Source of the DNA: Tyto alba
Lineage: Eukaryota; Chordata; Aves; Strigiformes; Tytonidae
Length of the DNA: 64,000 nucleotides
Assembly: GCF_018691265.1 (NCBI RefSeq)
Contig: NW_024881327.1
Span: 26,281,936-26,345,935 of the forward strand
Direction: 5' to 3'
The translations under genes and the position numbers were made by a program. Positions within the stretch are counted from its first letter, which is position 1, and each line of letters begins with the position of its first letter. Below, in pieces: positions 1 to 11,400 of the stretch. The notes beneath the pieces were generated by a model, which was given only the letters and a program-made list of their open reading frames with translations, was not told where the DNA came from and made no database searches.

Positions 1-1381
1 ACAACTACCTCCCTTTCTCTGGGACAGCGTGCCAAGAACACAATGAAGTACTCAGTGTCTGAAAACATATGTATTAGTGCTAAATGAGGACATGGGCAAG
101 CCACCTGAAATCCTTTGGGTGTGTTATTTTAAGACAAACAAGTTGATTCATTTCTGTGAGAAGTTTAAAGCATCCAGGAGATGATTCAACCAAATTTGTA
201 GATTCCAAATCCCTTTCTAGACACAGTGAATTACTGTTTTCAAGGATTACTGTTTTTTTTAGGGCTGGAGACCCTCTGGCTGGGACTTAGCCTGGTACTT
301 AGTATTTATTAACTTGGTGGAAGAGGTGAAAAGGAAGGTAATAAAATATGACCATGATACATATTTAGTCAAGATCAAGAAGGGGATTTGAGAAATTCTA
401 GTACGCCAGTATAAAATTGGAAGTTTAATATAGGTGGCAACTCCTAAGAAGCTTAATTCTAGAAGATAAGATTTCTCCTATTTATTCAAACAGTTCTGAA
501 ATTTGCTTCAATATTTGGGAAGGCAACTGGAGAATATTGTAGATGCTGGATAGAGATGGTTGTTACTTTTTTGTTCATACCGATTTGACAATGAAAAGGG
601 GAAACTGAATGGTAAAGTGCACCAAGAAGGAAATAATGGGTTGAAGTGTCCATGCATTTAAAAAGGAAGCTCTGAAGGACAAAAAAGAAAAAAAATGCCA
701 GTCCATATTGAGACAACTTAGCTACAAGTTACATTTGTCAAAGTCTTCTGAACGTACTGGGAAACTTGAAACTGTAGATAATCTAGGAATCATAAATCGT
801 AACAGGAGTCATGTTTAGGCATCTGCATTTAGGTGCTTAGAACTGAAAATCTTGATGGTTATATTAGAATGCTTTAGTTACATTTGCCCCATCTAATTGA
901 TTAAGTTTTGTCTTAAAGCATGTAAAAGAATTTTGAAAGAAAGGTAACAGAACTGATATTTAAGCATGGTTTCCATTTTGTAATAAAAGACTGAGTCTAA
1001 TTAGAAGAGAAGGCTAAAACAGTATATGGGACTTGTGTGAATATAAATGATCTATATAGGAACACTGTTAAAGATTTAATGATACCATGCACATCTAGTG
1101 ATGAATAATAAACTGCTTTTGAGATAACTGATTCAATACTACAGCTGGTGAGACTGAGGCCAAGTTGGATTAGATGTCCAGACTCACATGGCAAGTGTTA
1201 GTTGAATAGTAAATAGAGTCCAGCTTTATTTGTTCTGGGTGTATACCGCTATTCCAGAATTTGCTAAACTTCAGCATATTTGTTGTCACCATTGTCAATG
1301 GCTTCTATGTCCTTGAAAGCCACTGCTCTACACACCTTCAGACACGTGATACTTTACAGGCTCTACCTCCCTGAAGGTTCA
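1..1381 (+). other. SCFD2 intron sequence upstream of the LTR
   Basis: This is AT-rich, CpG-poor sequence with short chance open frames only. I see no exon, RNA gene or recognisable repeat. By position it is the 3' part of the intron that ends at 8271. Confidence 0.7.
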
Positions 1382-1510
1382 TGTCCTGGGTTTGAGTGAG
1401 TGGTGGGTTTTTTTGGTAGCAGGGGAGGGGGCTATAGGGGTGGCCCCCCGTGAGAAGCTTCTCAAAGCTCCCCCAGCTCCAAGTCAGCTTTACCTCTGCT
1501 CGAAAACTGA

Positions 1511-1548
1511 GCCAATCCTCTGTGCCTCTGAGGTAAAGTATTTAAGAA
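1511..1548 (+). promoter_or_regulatory. LTR U3 promoter elements: CCAAT box and TATA-like box
   Basis: A gagCCAATcc motif sits at 1512-1516, and a tatttaag motif, a TATA-like box, at about 1539-1546. Their 27-bp spacing and their location in the first 170 bases of the LTR fit a U3 promoter. The predicted start would fall near 1565-1575. Whether it is active cannot be seen from sequence. Confidence 0.55.
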
Positions 1549-1654
1549 GGGACGTGGTGACGGGCAGTTGGACTAGTGAGGAGGATTTGCTGCAGCGGCA
1601 TGAACACCAAGGTCAGTGGAGGAACAGAAGAAGAAAGGAGGGGGGAGGTGTGCC

Positions 1655-2047
1655 GGAGCAGAGACCCCCCTGTATCCTGTGGTGAGATGGCAGGGCAGCC
1701 CCCCCTGCCACCCATGAAGATCTGTGGTGGAGCAGACACTGATATATGGCCTGTGTTTTGTTTCACATGGCTGATCAAGCTGCTGTGCCCGAAGGAGGCT
1801 GGGGTCTTGTGGGAAAAAGTAGACCCCACTGTTATAGTTCAGCACTGGGAGGATTGCAGCATGTGGGGGAGTCCTACGCCGGAGCAGCTCGGGAAGGGCT
1901 GCAGCCGTGGGAGGGACTCCAGTGGGAGGAAGTTGGTGGCCCATGACGGAGCAGTGTAAGAAAAGGCTGCAGCCCATGGGAGGGACTCATGCCGAAGAAA
2001 GTTTGTGGAGGACTGTCTCCTGTGAGAAGGGGATCATGATGGAGCAG
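1655..2047 (+). repeat. Degenerate tandem repeats inside the LTR
   Basis: The heptamer ggagcag recurs at 1655, 1729, 1881, 1948 and 2041. A companion 'tgggagggact' recurs at about 1908 and 1977. Local periods are about 67-74 bp, with at least one interval (1735-1881) where units have decayed or been lost. The array lies between the promoter-like segment and the poly(A) signal, so it would fall in the transcribed R region. It is not coding. Confidence 0.6.
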
Positions 2048-2264
2048 GGGGAACAAGTTCCAGAAACTCCCCTCACCGAAGATGGAAGAAGTGGCAGCAC
2101 TGACTGCACCCCCCCATTCCCTGCCCCTGCGCCACTGGGGGAGGAGGTAGAGATATCGGGAGCAGAGCTGAGCCCGGGAAGAAGGGAGGGGTGGGGGGAA
2201 GGTGTTCTCAAGATGTGGCAATGCTTCTCACTGCCCTACTCTGTTATGTGTTGTTAGTGTCTAT

Positions 2265-2270
2265 AATAAA
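2265..2270 (+). terminator. LTR polyadenylation signal AATAAA
   Basis: AATAAA follows 'ctgttatgtgttgttagtgtct' (positions 2241-2262) and is followed by a GU/U-rich stretch (cgtatgttctttttttct). This is the expected arrangement for an R/U5 poly(A) site. It lies in sense orientation in a host intron, so it could truncate host transcripts if used. Confidence 0.55.
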
Positions 2271-2456
2271 CGTATGTTCTTTTTTTCTTCCCTTAACAAA
2301 TCTGCCTTTTGCCCGTGACCATAATGGGTGATCTGCCTCTCCCAGTCCTATCTCTCATCCCAAGCCTGGCTCATTTGTCCCTTCTCATTGCCAGAAGAGA
2401 AGGGGGAGTGAGCGGCTGCGTGGTGTTTGGCTGCCGACCAGTCTCAAGCCATGACA

Positions 2457-5400
2457 GACCATCACTCTGCAGTGATTTGAGATGTGCTGGGAAGCTCATG
2501 GTGGGCAAGGAATAGCGGCTGACCTCCAGTGCCTGTGTCCTGCAGCTATGGCTAAGGAAGCAGGAGGAATGAGGGTCAGTAAGGGCCAGCGAGGAAGGAA
2601 GGCTGGTCACAGCTCTTCCTTGGTGGCACAGTGCTGCTGGGGATAGGCAACAGGAGGCTGCCACTGCCATGCAGTTTGGGGTGTACTTCAGGGGCTGCTC
2701 AGACCCCCAAAATGGCCTTATCTTGGGATTGCTGTAGTGGGGACATGCTGTTCGTGCTTGTACCTGTGACCATGGGGTTATCTGGATACTAGTGCTCCTG
2801 CAGCAGAAACGGGAGGGAGGCTTACAAGTGACCATCCACCCCAGAGCAGATGGGTTTGTCTTTGTGGGAGATGAGCATATGCTCTTAGAAAGAAGCATGT
2901 GACATCTGCTTCTATTCTGCTGCAAGGTTTAGTGCTCTGCAGGTCCAGAGCTTTATTCTGGAGAAGCCAGTCCAAACAGCATCTCATACTGGCCTACTTT
3001 TCATTTATACAAAGTACTGCGGAGTAGTTGGTGTTCTTCTCTTCTGTAATAACAGTTTAAGGACTGGATGACTTTTGAAGTTAACAGAAGTTGAGATTGA
3101 ATTATTTTTGTGGCAAATTTTGTTAAAGAGTGTTACTGAAACTTACTAAGAAGTACAAAAGCATTTTGAGTTAACAGTAACATCTGGAAATTACACTAAC
3201 AAGGAGACATAAGGGGTGTCATCCGTCCTACTTAAACTGCTCTCAGTTTGCAAAATATCCGACTCCCTTAGCAGGATTGTTGCCCAATTGGCTTTGTGGA
3301 GTATGAGAGCTTTCTGCATTCCTTGCAAGTATCCGGCATTGGACATGATCGAGGGCAAGCTACTGGGAGAGATGGGTCTATAGCCCTAAGACTGTGGACA
3401 AGGAAGACAATTTATTTGGAATGTTTCGGCCCTCTCCTGCCTTGAAAAATCTCACCTGTGAACATCAGTGTGCCAAGGTCATTTTTTACTTGTGGTTCTG
3501 TCAAGTGAAAAATGGACCTCAGCAAAAGTGCTTTAGGCAGGGAAGCTCAAACTGTGTTCTTGCATAAAATTGAAGAAAGGTTAAAGCTATGTGTATTTGG
3601 CGGTTCCTGTAGTCTTGGAAAAGCATCCACTTATTTATTCAATTGGTCACAAAATGTACTTTCCTCTTGTTTTCTTGTCCCTATGGAGATAATTAGCTAA
3701 GTGTTAGATGAAAAAAATAAGGACTGTATGTTTGGAACAGCACATTGATAATTCTGACCTCTGCTCTTTAGACACCTCGTTCATCCATAAATCTTTATGT
3801 AAAAACAAAAAAAAAAAAAAGGCATTTTGGGATTCTGAATTTTAAAAATTTCTACCAGTAAATCTGTCTTGAAAAATAATTATTTTATTGAAGCAATGCC
3901 TGCATTACACTATGTAGACTGCAGCATTAATTTAAAATGGAAAGAAGTCATACTGTGGAATCGTGTCTTGATGTCTACAAATGTGGTTTGTCCAGTTAAT
4001 TTTTTGTTTAACTGTTGAGGTGAAAGTTCCACTCGGGAACTTTCCTGTTCCACTCAGGCTACTCTCACTACTCAAAACCAGATTTTTGACAGACCTTTTA
4101 ATATCAATTACTGGTAATTTCTGCCCCAGTATCTTTAACTTGAGTGATCTGCTTTACTAGTAGTAGAATTATTTCTTCCTTTAAGTCTAACTGTACATAT
4201 CATCATTTGGGCATGTAGTATTAACTGTGCATTTTCTATATGGTATAGTGCTTCACATGTTGTTATTCGGTGCTGCTATTTTCACATTTAACAAAAAATT
4301 TTTTTTTTTTTTTTTTTAATACAAGGTACAGCTTCTGTAATTTAGAAGTTGGCAAAAGTGATCTGTAGTTCTTCTGGGATCTGCCCTGAATTCTTGAAAG
4401 TTGGAGGTGGAATTCAACATCTGTATGTCCCAATATGTTTGTAAATTAATTATCGTAGAAGTGAAGGATTGAAGGGGGCCATTTGTGTTGAATTAAGTCT
4501 TGTGAGCATGTATGCAACTGCTCATTAGATGCTCATCAAAACCTGCCTTAGAACAAGTTAAATTTATTTGCCTCCACCGTTGTCTCCACTGCTGAATGAC
4601 TGATTGATATAGCAATATGTTTCTTAATGTCCTGTGTAAATATATTCATGCATTACTTATGTCCATTGCGTATTACTTGCCATCTACTTTTGGAAGTTTC
4701 TTAGCTATCTTACAATTCTTCTAATCCTAGTCTTTCCCTCCTTAAATATGATTATGGCATAGTTAATGCTATACTAATTCCATGTGCATTATAATTAATT
4801 CATTAATCAGTTACATATCAGTTCGACATGATATTCTTTGATAAATGTACTTTGCATTTTATCCCACTTTTCTTTGTGATGTAAGGCATTTTTTTTCTTG
4901 AACATTTGTCCTGAAACTTCTTATACTCCTGACATCAGACTAATAAGGTAGCTAATTTTCACCATTTCTTAGGCATAAATATTAGTTTTCTTTTTTTTCC
5001 TAGCCTGGCCTAGTCCCTGTTATCTCTGACTTTTTATCCTCCATTTATCAGATTACTAAAATACAGAGCTGTTTCATCACACTGACTTTCAGTGTTTCCT
5101 GCATGGAATTGGCTCTTCAGTAGTGAAACTGGTACCTAGTCCATCATGTTTCTGTTACTTCTGTAGTTTCATCCCCTACACTGTTTTTTCATTCTGTTGC
5201 CCCAAGATTCTTGCATTAGTGCGCAACTACTTTGATTGTCCCTAACTAACAACTCGGAGTTTCTTAGCTGCACTAATTCCTGCACTACCTGCATTATCAG
5301 TTTATCAGCATTAACGTTCTCTTTCCCTGCTCCCCAGCCTGCTGTATTGTATTAACTTTTGAAGTTTCACTGTGAGACTTCCCAGTCACCACCTACTCTT

Positions 5401-8088
5401 TTCATCCTCTCTGCTGTAGTTGGGAAGAGGAATGAAGCTTTGAAACATTTTGTTTTAAATGTTGCTTTCAGTAGATGTTGTTTTTATCAAGTCTTGTATA
5501 GTGATTTAGTATTGTTGACACAGTTTGTTATAAATGTACCTGTTTCACACGTGTTACACTTGTTAACTATTAATGGCAAAGGTTACCTCCCAGACAATAC
5601 GGAACTCCTTGTGTTTCTGCAAGGAAGGTTATTAGTACTTTTAAATTCCTAAAGGGTGGTGGAGGTCATACTTCTTCTTCCCTTATCCAGGAATTAAAAA
5701 ATTAACAAGTGCTTTGTCAGCATAAGGTAGTCCTTGCAAGTCAAACTTTGGTGCCCACACAGACATCTGGCCATGCATAGGTGATGCTATAGTCCTTTCT
5801 GCCAGCACTTGCCATCTTCTGCTTGTGAATCTCTGGATTTGCTTTAGAAGAACAAAATGGCAGTTGAAACATGATTATGTGGTGGGCATCTGTCTCCTCA
5901 TAACTTCGTAGGACCTGTCTGCCACACTGCAACACAAAAGGACTTGAAATGGCAGAGGGACTTTAAAAAAAATAAAAGGCTGGTAGGGTTGGAATTAGAT
6001 TAAATTTAGTCTGTTGTGCTGAAATCTCCCTCTGTGAGGAAGCAGCAGGGAAGGTGCTGAGGATTTTGGACTCAGAAGAAATCATTTAATTGCCAATTGC
6101 CACCAATCACTTCCCCAAATTCCTTTCCTCATCTACTGGAGTAGTTGTATTTATCAGCCAGCTGTCCAGGGAGATTGTGTAGAAATTAGCTGGAACTCTT
6201 GAACCCCGGATCTGAGTAGTTCCATGGATATTGTAACTATCACAGATGAGATGCTGAACTCTAATCCCAATGTAAGTTTTGTTAATGGCTTGCTAAGGCC
6301 AGGATTTCATTTATATTTACATATGTGTTGGACTTTCTTTTGGTGCTACTCTGAGGGTGGGAAAGAATTTGTATTTATCGCAAATGGTGCTGAATGGATC
6401 TCAGACTGATCCAGTGCTGCATCTGGATTCACTTTCACAAGGGACAATATGGAACAAAGCTCTTGAAAAATTATTTTTAAAAAAAATTGAAATCGGAAGT
6501 CTTGAAAGCCCTCCCGTTTTACTGTTCCATGTGAGAGAAGGGCTGGCAACTTTAAGTTTTCTCAGTTGAAGCAAGTTATCAGATTTTGAGTATGCTACAA
6601 GAGATCAGGACTGCTATAGGTAATAATGCAGTCATTATCAAAGGTATGCTGCAAGGCATCATGGACTGACATTTTCAAATCACTGTGTAAATCTGCCTGA
6701 CACAGCTTTAAAAGAAATAAAACAAGACAGAAAGCTCCACTGTTTAGTCTAAAAACACACATGGCTGTGGTTGCTGTTTTAGCCTATGTGGGCTAACTGT
6801 GGAAGCCTTTTGTCAGCTCTCTGGCCTACTGAGTGGTGTCAGCTTGATTTGTGTGTTAATTGGCTGACTTTTTGGTTTGATGCTTTCCATTAAAATTCAC
6901 ATAAAGAGCCTGTGTGCTTTTGCTTTATTTAGCAGCTTTCCCTAACTTAAATGCTCTTCCAAAGACTGCCCTTGGTATCACTGAAACTAAGAGAAAGTGC
7001 TTTCAACGTTTATTCACTGTTGGAAAAAATTTATTCACCATTTATATGATACTGAAATGATGAAGGCAGATGAAGAGCCTTGTAAAGTGATGATATAACC
7101 AAACACAGAGAAGAAACACAGTGTCAGTCTTCTTACAAGATCTTTCCATTATGGAAAAATACTGAATAAAATAATGATCACTGGTGTAAGCCATGAACCG
7201 CCTAGCATCAGCTCAGCCTAGTGCCTTCCTGGCACCAAAACTTGTCCTGTTTAGGTTAAAGGATCCTCCTCACTCCATCTCACATGTCCCTGCTCTTTAG
7301 GTCTGGTTTGCTTGAGGAAGATGAGTCGTTACTGGCAGAGGCTGCCAAGAACCAGGAACCAGCCCTGGACTGGATCTCAGTCCAGACTTGCAATTAGGAT
7401 GGTGTTTTGACACCATTTGTCCTTGTGTGTTGCTGGCATGTGTGATCGCCTGTGATGATTTTTTTGGGGCATATGAGGTACTATGGACTTTCCTCTTTGG
7501 AACAAACCACTCCTAAAATTTAAATCGATTAAGCGGTTTAGCTGTCATGTTAATGTTGGGTGGGATAACTGCTAATTCTGTAGTGTTTGTGTGGCCTGAA
7601 TGACTCTCTTCATGCTCTTCTATTAAGGAGAGATCTACAGGCCTGGGCACTGGGATACAGATATGGGCACTGGGCTGTTTATTTTCAAATAACGGGTGAA
7701 ATCATACTACGCTTACCACGTCTCAAACTGAACAGTCATGCCTTGGAAGTGTCCCTTCCAAGAATAGCTCTAGAAAACAGTTCTTTGAATCATTGACATT
7801 ATCTCCATATTTTGAGTCAACCCTAATCAAAAATGCACCCTCAGGAAGCAGCCGGAGGGCATGGGTTGTGTGTAAGGTAAAAGGCTCAGAAATTCCCCTT
7901 GGAATTTTTGATAAAAACAGAAAGATCAACCATTATTTAGAAGTACTCATCAAGGATTATTTACCTAGCTTAAATGAATGTTCTTCTATGTCTGAAAACT
8001 ACAAAAAAAAAGGTATTACCCCTTATGTCAGCATCTGTTGTGTATTGTTAAATAACTGCCATACCACATACCTTAAGCCCCAGTTCAT
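2457..8088 (+). other. SCFD2 intron sequence between the LTR and the exon
   Basis: This is mostly AT-rich unique sequence. Visible structure is limited to a poly(A) run at 3807-3820, an A6T19 tract at 4293-4317 and a small hairpin at 4022-4044. The stretch 6680-6960 is of uniform, low-CpG texture and might be a conserved non-coding element, but that needs an alignment. A 110-codon open frame at 7793-8125 has no splice or family support. Confidence 0.6.
4022..4044. repeat. Short perfect inverted repeat
   Basis: The arms gaaagttcc (4022-4030) and ggaactttc (4036-4044) flank a 5-nt loop. The word 'gttccactc' occurs both here and again about 21 bp downstream, which suggests local slippage. No function is evident. 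Confidence 0.6.
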
Positions 8089-8165
8089 GGATGAAGTAAG
8101 CCTTTGGCCTGACCTGGGAGCTTGAAGCTCCCAGTGATTGCAGTGAAGCTGGGATCAGGCCCATA
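8089..8165 (+). repeat. Ancient amniote interspersed repeat fragment (CR1/L3-like)
   Basis: The segment ends in 'gctgggatcaggccc', preceded by 'gctcccagtgattgcagtgaa'-like sequence (split across 8127-8148). This resembles the 'ctcccattgacttcagtggg...ggatcaggccc' signature of old CR1/L3-type copies common in birds and reptiles. It contains a perfect 10-bp inverted repeat, ctgggagctt/aagctcccag, at 8114-8134. It lies about 110 bp before the SCFD2 exon. Confidence 0.5.
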
Positions 8166-8271
8166 GCAGAGAAAGCCTCCAAAATGATCTAGAACCCATT
8201 CACTATAATTTTAAAAATCTAGGTTTGTATTTGCCACCACTGAATGCTGTATCCTGTTTTCCTTTCCACAG

Positions 8272-8447
8272 GCAGAGTCACCCCAGAACAGCTCAGCTCA
8301 TACATTCAGCTTTTCAGAAATAATCTCAAAGCTTTGGAGAACCATTGTGGTCTTCTACAACTTTTGCTGGCCACAGTCCAGACTCTGAAACACCCCCAGA
8401 CTTCCAAATGGGACAACTTCCTTGCCTTTGAGAGATTACTTCTGCAG
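8272..8447 (+). CDS. SCFD2: SCFD2 internal coding exon (upstream of the two in this window)
   Basis: This 176-nt exon encodes 59 residues, the first codon (Gly) being split with the previous exon. The acceptor is a pyrimidine-rich run ending in cttttccacag, with AG at 8270-8271. The donor is CAG|gtacat, with GT at 8448-8449. Intron phase is 1 upstream and 0 downstream. Landmarks are RVTPEQLSSYIQLF, NHCGLLQLLL, LKHPQTSKWDNF and LAFERLLLQ. From memory these match human SCFD2 around residues 379-437 of 684 with no indel and mostly conservative changes. SCFD2 is a divergent Sec1/Munc18-like protein. The superfamily binds syntaxin-type SNAREs in vesicle docking and fusion, but SCFD2 itself is poorly characterised and its partners are not evident here. 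The segment is predicted to be helical, in the C-terminal half of the SM fold. The frame is intact and the rest of the protein lies outside, so this is a partial gene model. The alternative, a processed copy, is excluded by the intact splice sites and flanking introns. Confidence 0.95.
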
Positions 8448-11400
8448 GTACATATTACGTGAATTTATTTAACTCAAGTAAATTTTTTTTTTTTTTCCCA
8501 TTGAATTCCATAGCTTGTATTTTTTTGTGAAGAAATGTGTTGGATGTCTTGCTAAAAAGCTGTTCCTTATGGCCAAAGTGGTAAAAGGAATGGGAACCTA
8601 TATAGTTAATCTTTTATAGTTTTGTCTAAGAATAATTTTATAAACAAAAGGGTAGACATTAAAGTGAAGCGCACAAGTAATCTGAATTGGGTGATGGTTT
8701 TACATCTATATGCAATTTCAAGATGATACAACCTTTAGCATTGGATAAGATTATTACTATTATTATCACTACCAGTCTGAAGATGCTTCTTGAGGTAATG
8801 TACTGAATCAAATGCAGAGAGGACTTTGTTACTATGTGAGTGTAAAACTTGTATAATTTACTGAGCAGATGAAAGCATAGTAGGAAATTCCATGCACCAA
8901 GAGAGTGAGGTTCTTTTGCTCACAGCTGTCATCTACCCTCAGCTTTTCCCAGCAGCACATTTTTTTACAGTATCCTGTCGGTGACCACAGTATTATTTAC
9001 ATACCATTTTGTATCACTTTTGGATTTCTCTCAGGAAATTAAGTTAGTGGTATCCTGAACTCTATCCTACTAACCTTTGGAGATGTACCAAAGGAGGGTT
9101 TTTTCTAAGCACCTAGTAGTGTTAATTTCTGCTGAAATTCAGGGGAAGCTCAAAATTTTCCTCCCTCTGCTGTCTCTTTTGCCATTGTGTTGTTTTTAGA
9201 GGAACCATCTTCTGAAATCCTAGCAAGAGGTAAGTCTTCATGAGCTAACTTATAGTGAAGTTAGAGTCAGCCTTAAATGAGTGAAATGTACAGTGTGGAC
9301 CTCAACTAAAACCAGAAACTTCTGTAAAAATTAGCTGTCTCTGACTAGATGTTGAAAACAAACCAACAACTTGACCCTTCCTATGACCTCTGGCAGCAGG
9401 ATATAGTCCTTGATCCTTTGAGAAGACTCAGATCATACTTCCTAGCTTTGTAGTCAAAGATTTTTTGCAACATTTGAGGGGCAAGAAATGCAAAACTTAA
9501 ATAGCAGCAAGTTCTTTTCTACATGAATTTTAAAAAAAATATTATCTCTTCATAAGTCCGACATATTTTTGAATAACATAGGCAGCCTTCTTTCTCTAGT
9601 TAAGAAACAAACTCGTCAGGTAAAAGAACTGATTGCAGCCATTCTTTGGTTTGTCCAGACGGTAGAGCATGGGACTGACAGCCCACAGTCTCCTTCTCTC
9701 TCCTGCAGAGACTCATGTCACATAACTCTTCTCAGAAGCTGGCTGAGTTTCATCTTAAAACCAGTTCAGCTTTAGAATCAAAATAAAGCTGCAAGCTCAG
9801 CATTGTTTTCACAACAACAAACAGCTGCCTGCATAAAAAACATGCTGTAAGTCATCAGGGAGTGGAAAAACAGAGGTAAGAAACCACCAAACGGTATCTT
9901 TCATAAAAAAGAAATGTATAACAAGCACTCTCGTAATCGTAGGTGGCTTTGGATTATACCCACTGCCTTCCACCCATCATATTAAGGTAAAATGTGTTAG
10001 CCAAAGCAAACTTTCTAGGCTAACATTTGTAACTGTTCCTTAAGCACATATTCATTTTCAGTAGTTCAGACAACAACTAGTTTGAATTACACAATCTGTA
10101 CAGCATGTATCCTTTTACTGCCTCTATTTTGAAGACAAAGTCTGACATGCATTATCTGCTTCTGAGCACACGGCCTGTCTCTGATCTGTTGACAGGGTTT
10201 TGTATCAAAATACTGAGACCCAGAAGACATGAGAGATATTTTTATTTTCAAAAATCCACTAGGACATTACACTGTGAATGGTTGGTACATAGCACTCTGC
10301 ACTAAATTTGATGCCATGGCAGTTTATTTCAGCAGTACTACTGAGAAATTCTTTAGCATAATTGTTATGTTTCATATTTGTAAAAATAATAAATCTTTAA
10401 AAATCCTCAGTAAAAAGTAATTGTTTCAACATGAAAGTAGTATTGTTACTATCCTATATTGGAGCCATATAGGATACAACTGTTTGTAAAAGATCAACTG
10501 GGAGTAATATTATTGGACTTGGACAATGTAGGAATTCTAGATTTTTCGCTGATGGATGCATGCCAGACTCCAGCTGATGCCGAAGGAGATAACCCAGTAT
10601 AAACATCTGGTATTAGAATTCTCATATTTCCCCAAAAAATAAATGCATTGTTTTGGAGTTTCTCTCATTCCTGGATCTATCTGATGGGTCTCATGATTCT
10701 CTGCTTAGTCTACTTCGTGCTTTTCAGAAAAACTACGTTGTTGATATGAAACCTTTAGTCTCACTCTTACATTGAATAACTTCTTTCATTTTTCTTCTTC
10801 TCTTTACTCCTTGATTCACTCAAGTGAATGTGACACTGTGAGAGAAAAAGTATTTTTGTTGTTTTTAACATATACTACTCATATATTCACTGAGCAGGGA
10901 TTTCTGCCTCCAAATCTAGTTTAGAAGTACCCAGCAGCAGTAGACAGTGTGAATGAGAGCATAATGTGCCCCAAGGGGAAGCGCAGTTGCTCTGTGGAGG
11001 GTCCTGCTCTGAAATTCTCCAGGTTGGATGCAACCTCTTAGAATTGGCTACATCCTTCTGGCATAATCCTGCTCTCAAAATTTAAGAGTAAAGTACTTCT
11101 CATACTTAGTAGTAGTCTATTTTATGAATAGCCCCATTTATTTAGATCCAAAGGTTGGGGTTTTTTTCAGCGCAAGCAAATTTATCAGATGAAATTTCTA
11201 AAATAGCATATGGAATGCTTGAAATGCATTTCCCCCCAAAGAAAACAGACATTCTCCAATCAATTTAAAATTCTGCTGCTGTACTTTGGAGTGAGACAGA
11301 AGAGGAGGGGGAGGATTTAAGTTGATTCCAAGTTTCTATAGGTTGCCACGAGCAAAAACATTGTTGTGTTAAGAAATTTACTCTTAGTACTGTCATTTCT

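Larger units (their letters stand above)
1382..2456 (+). mobile_element. Avian endogenous retrovirus-type LTR, probably solitary, sense to SCFD2
   Basis: The element opens with TGTCCTGGGTTTGAG and closes with AAGCCATGACA, that is TG...CA ends. It matches the general pattern of a widespread avian LTR family as I remember it: an early segment with 'ggttttttTGGTAGCAGGGG', a CCAAT box, a TATA-like 'tatttaagaagg', and a GC-rich middle built of repeated units with 'gccggagcag' and 'gtgggagggact'. Next come 'gcccgggaagaagggaggggtgggg', an AATAAA, and a tail with 'ttttgcccgtgacc'. No gag, pol or env region adjoins it, so it is most likely a solo LTR of about 1.07 kb. I see no clean target-site duplication at these exact ends, so the boundaries may be off by a few bases or the insertion is old. 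Open frames within it (about 95-134 codons on both strands) look like by-products of GC content. Confidence 0.85.

Noticed and set aside
1573..2257. Several 95-134-codon frames on both strands
   Set aside because: They lie within the GC-rich repeated part of the LTR and are open because of composition, not coding. No retroviral protein is encoded there.
2371..2925. 184-codon minus-strand open frame
   Set aside because: It starts in unique intron and runs into the 3' end of the LTR on the opposite strand. There is no domain, no promoter and no splice context.
7793..8125. 110-codon open frame just upstream of the first SCFD2 exon
   Set aside because: There is no acceptor/donor pair joining it to the SCFD2 frame, no resemblance to the human protein upstream of the exon, and its 3' part overlaps an ancient repeat.
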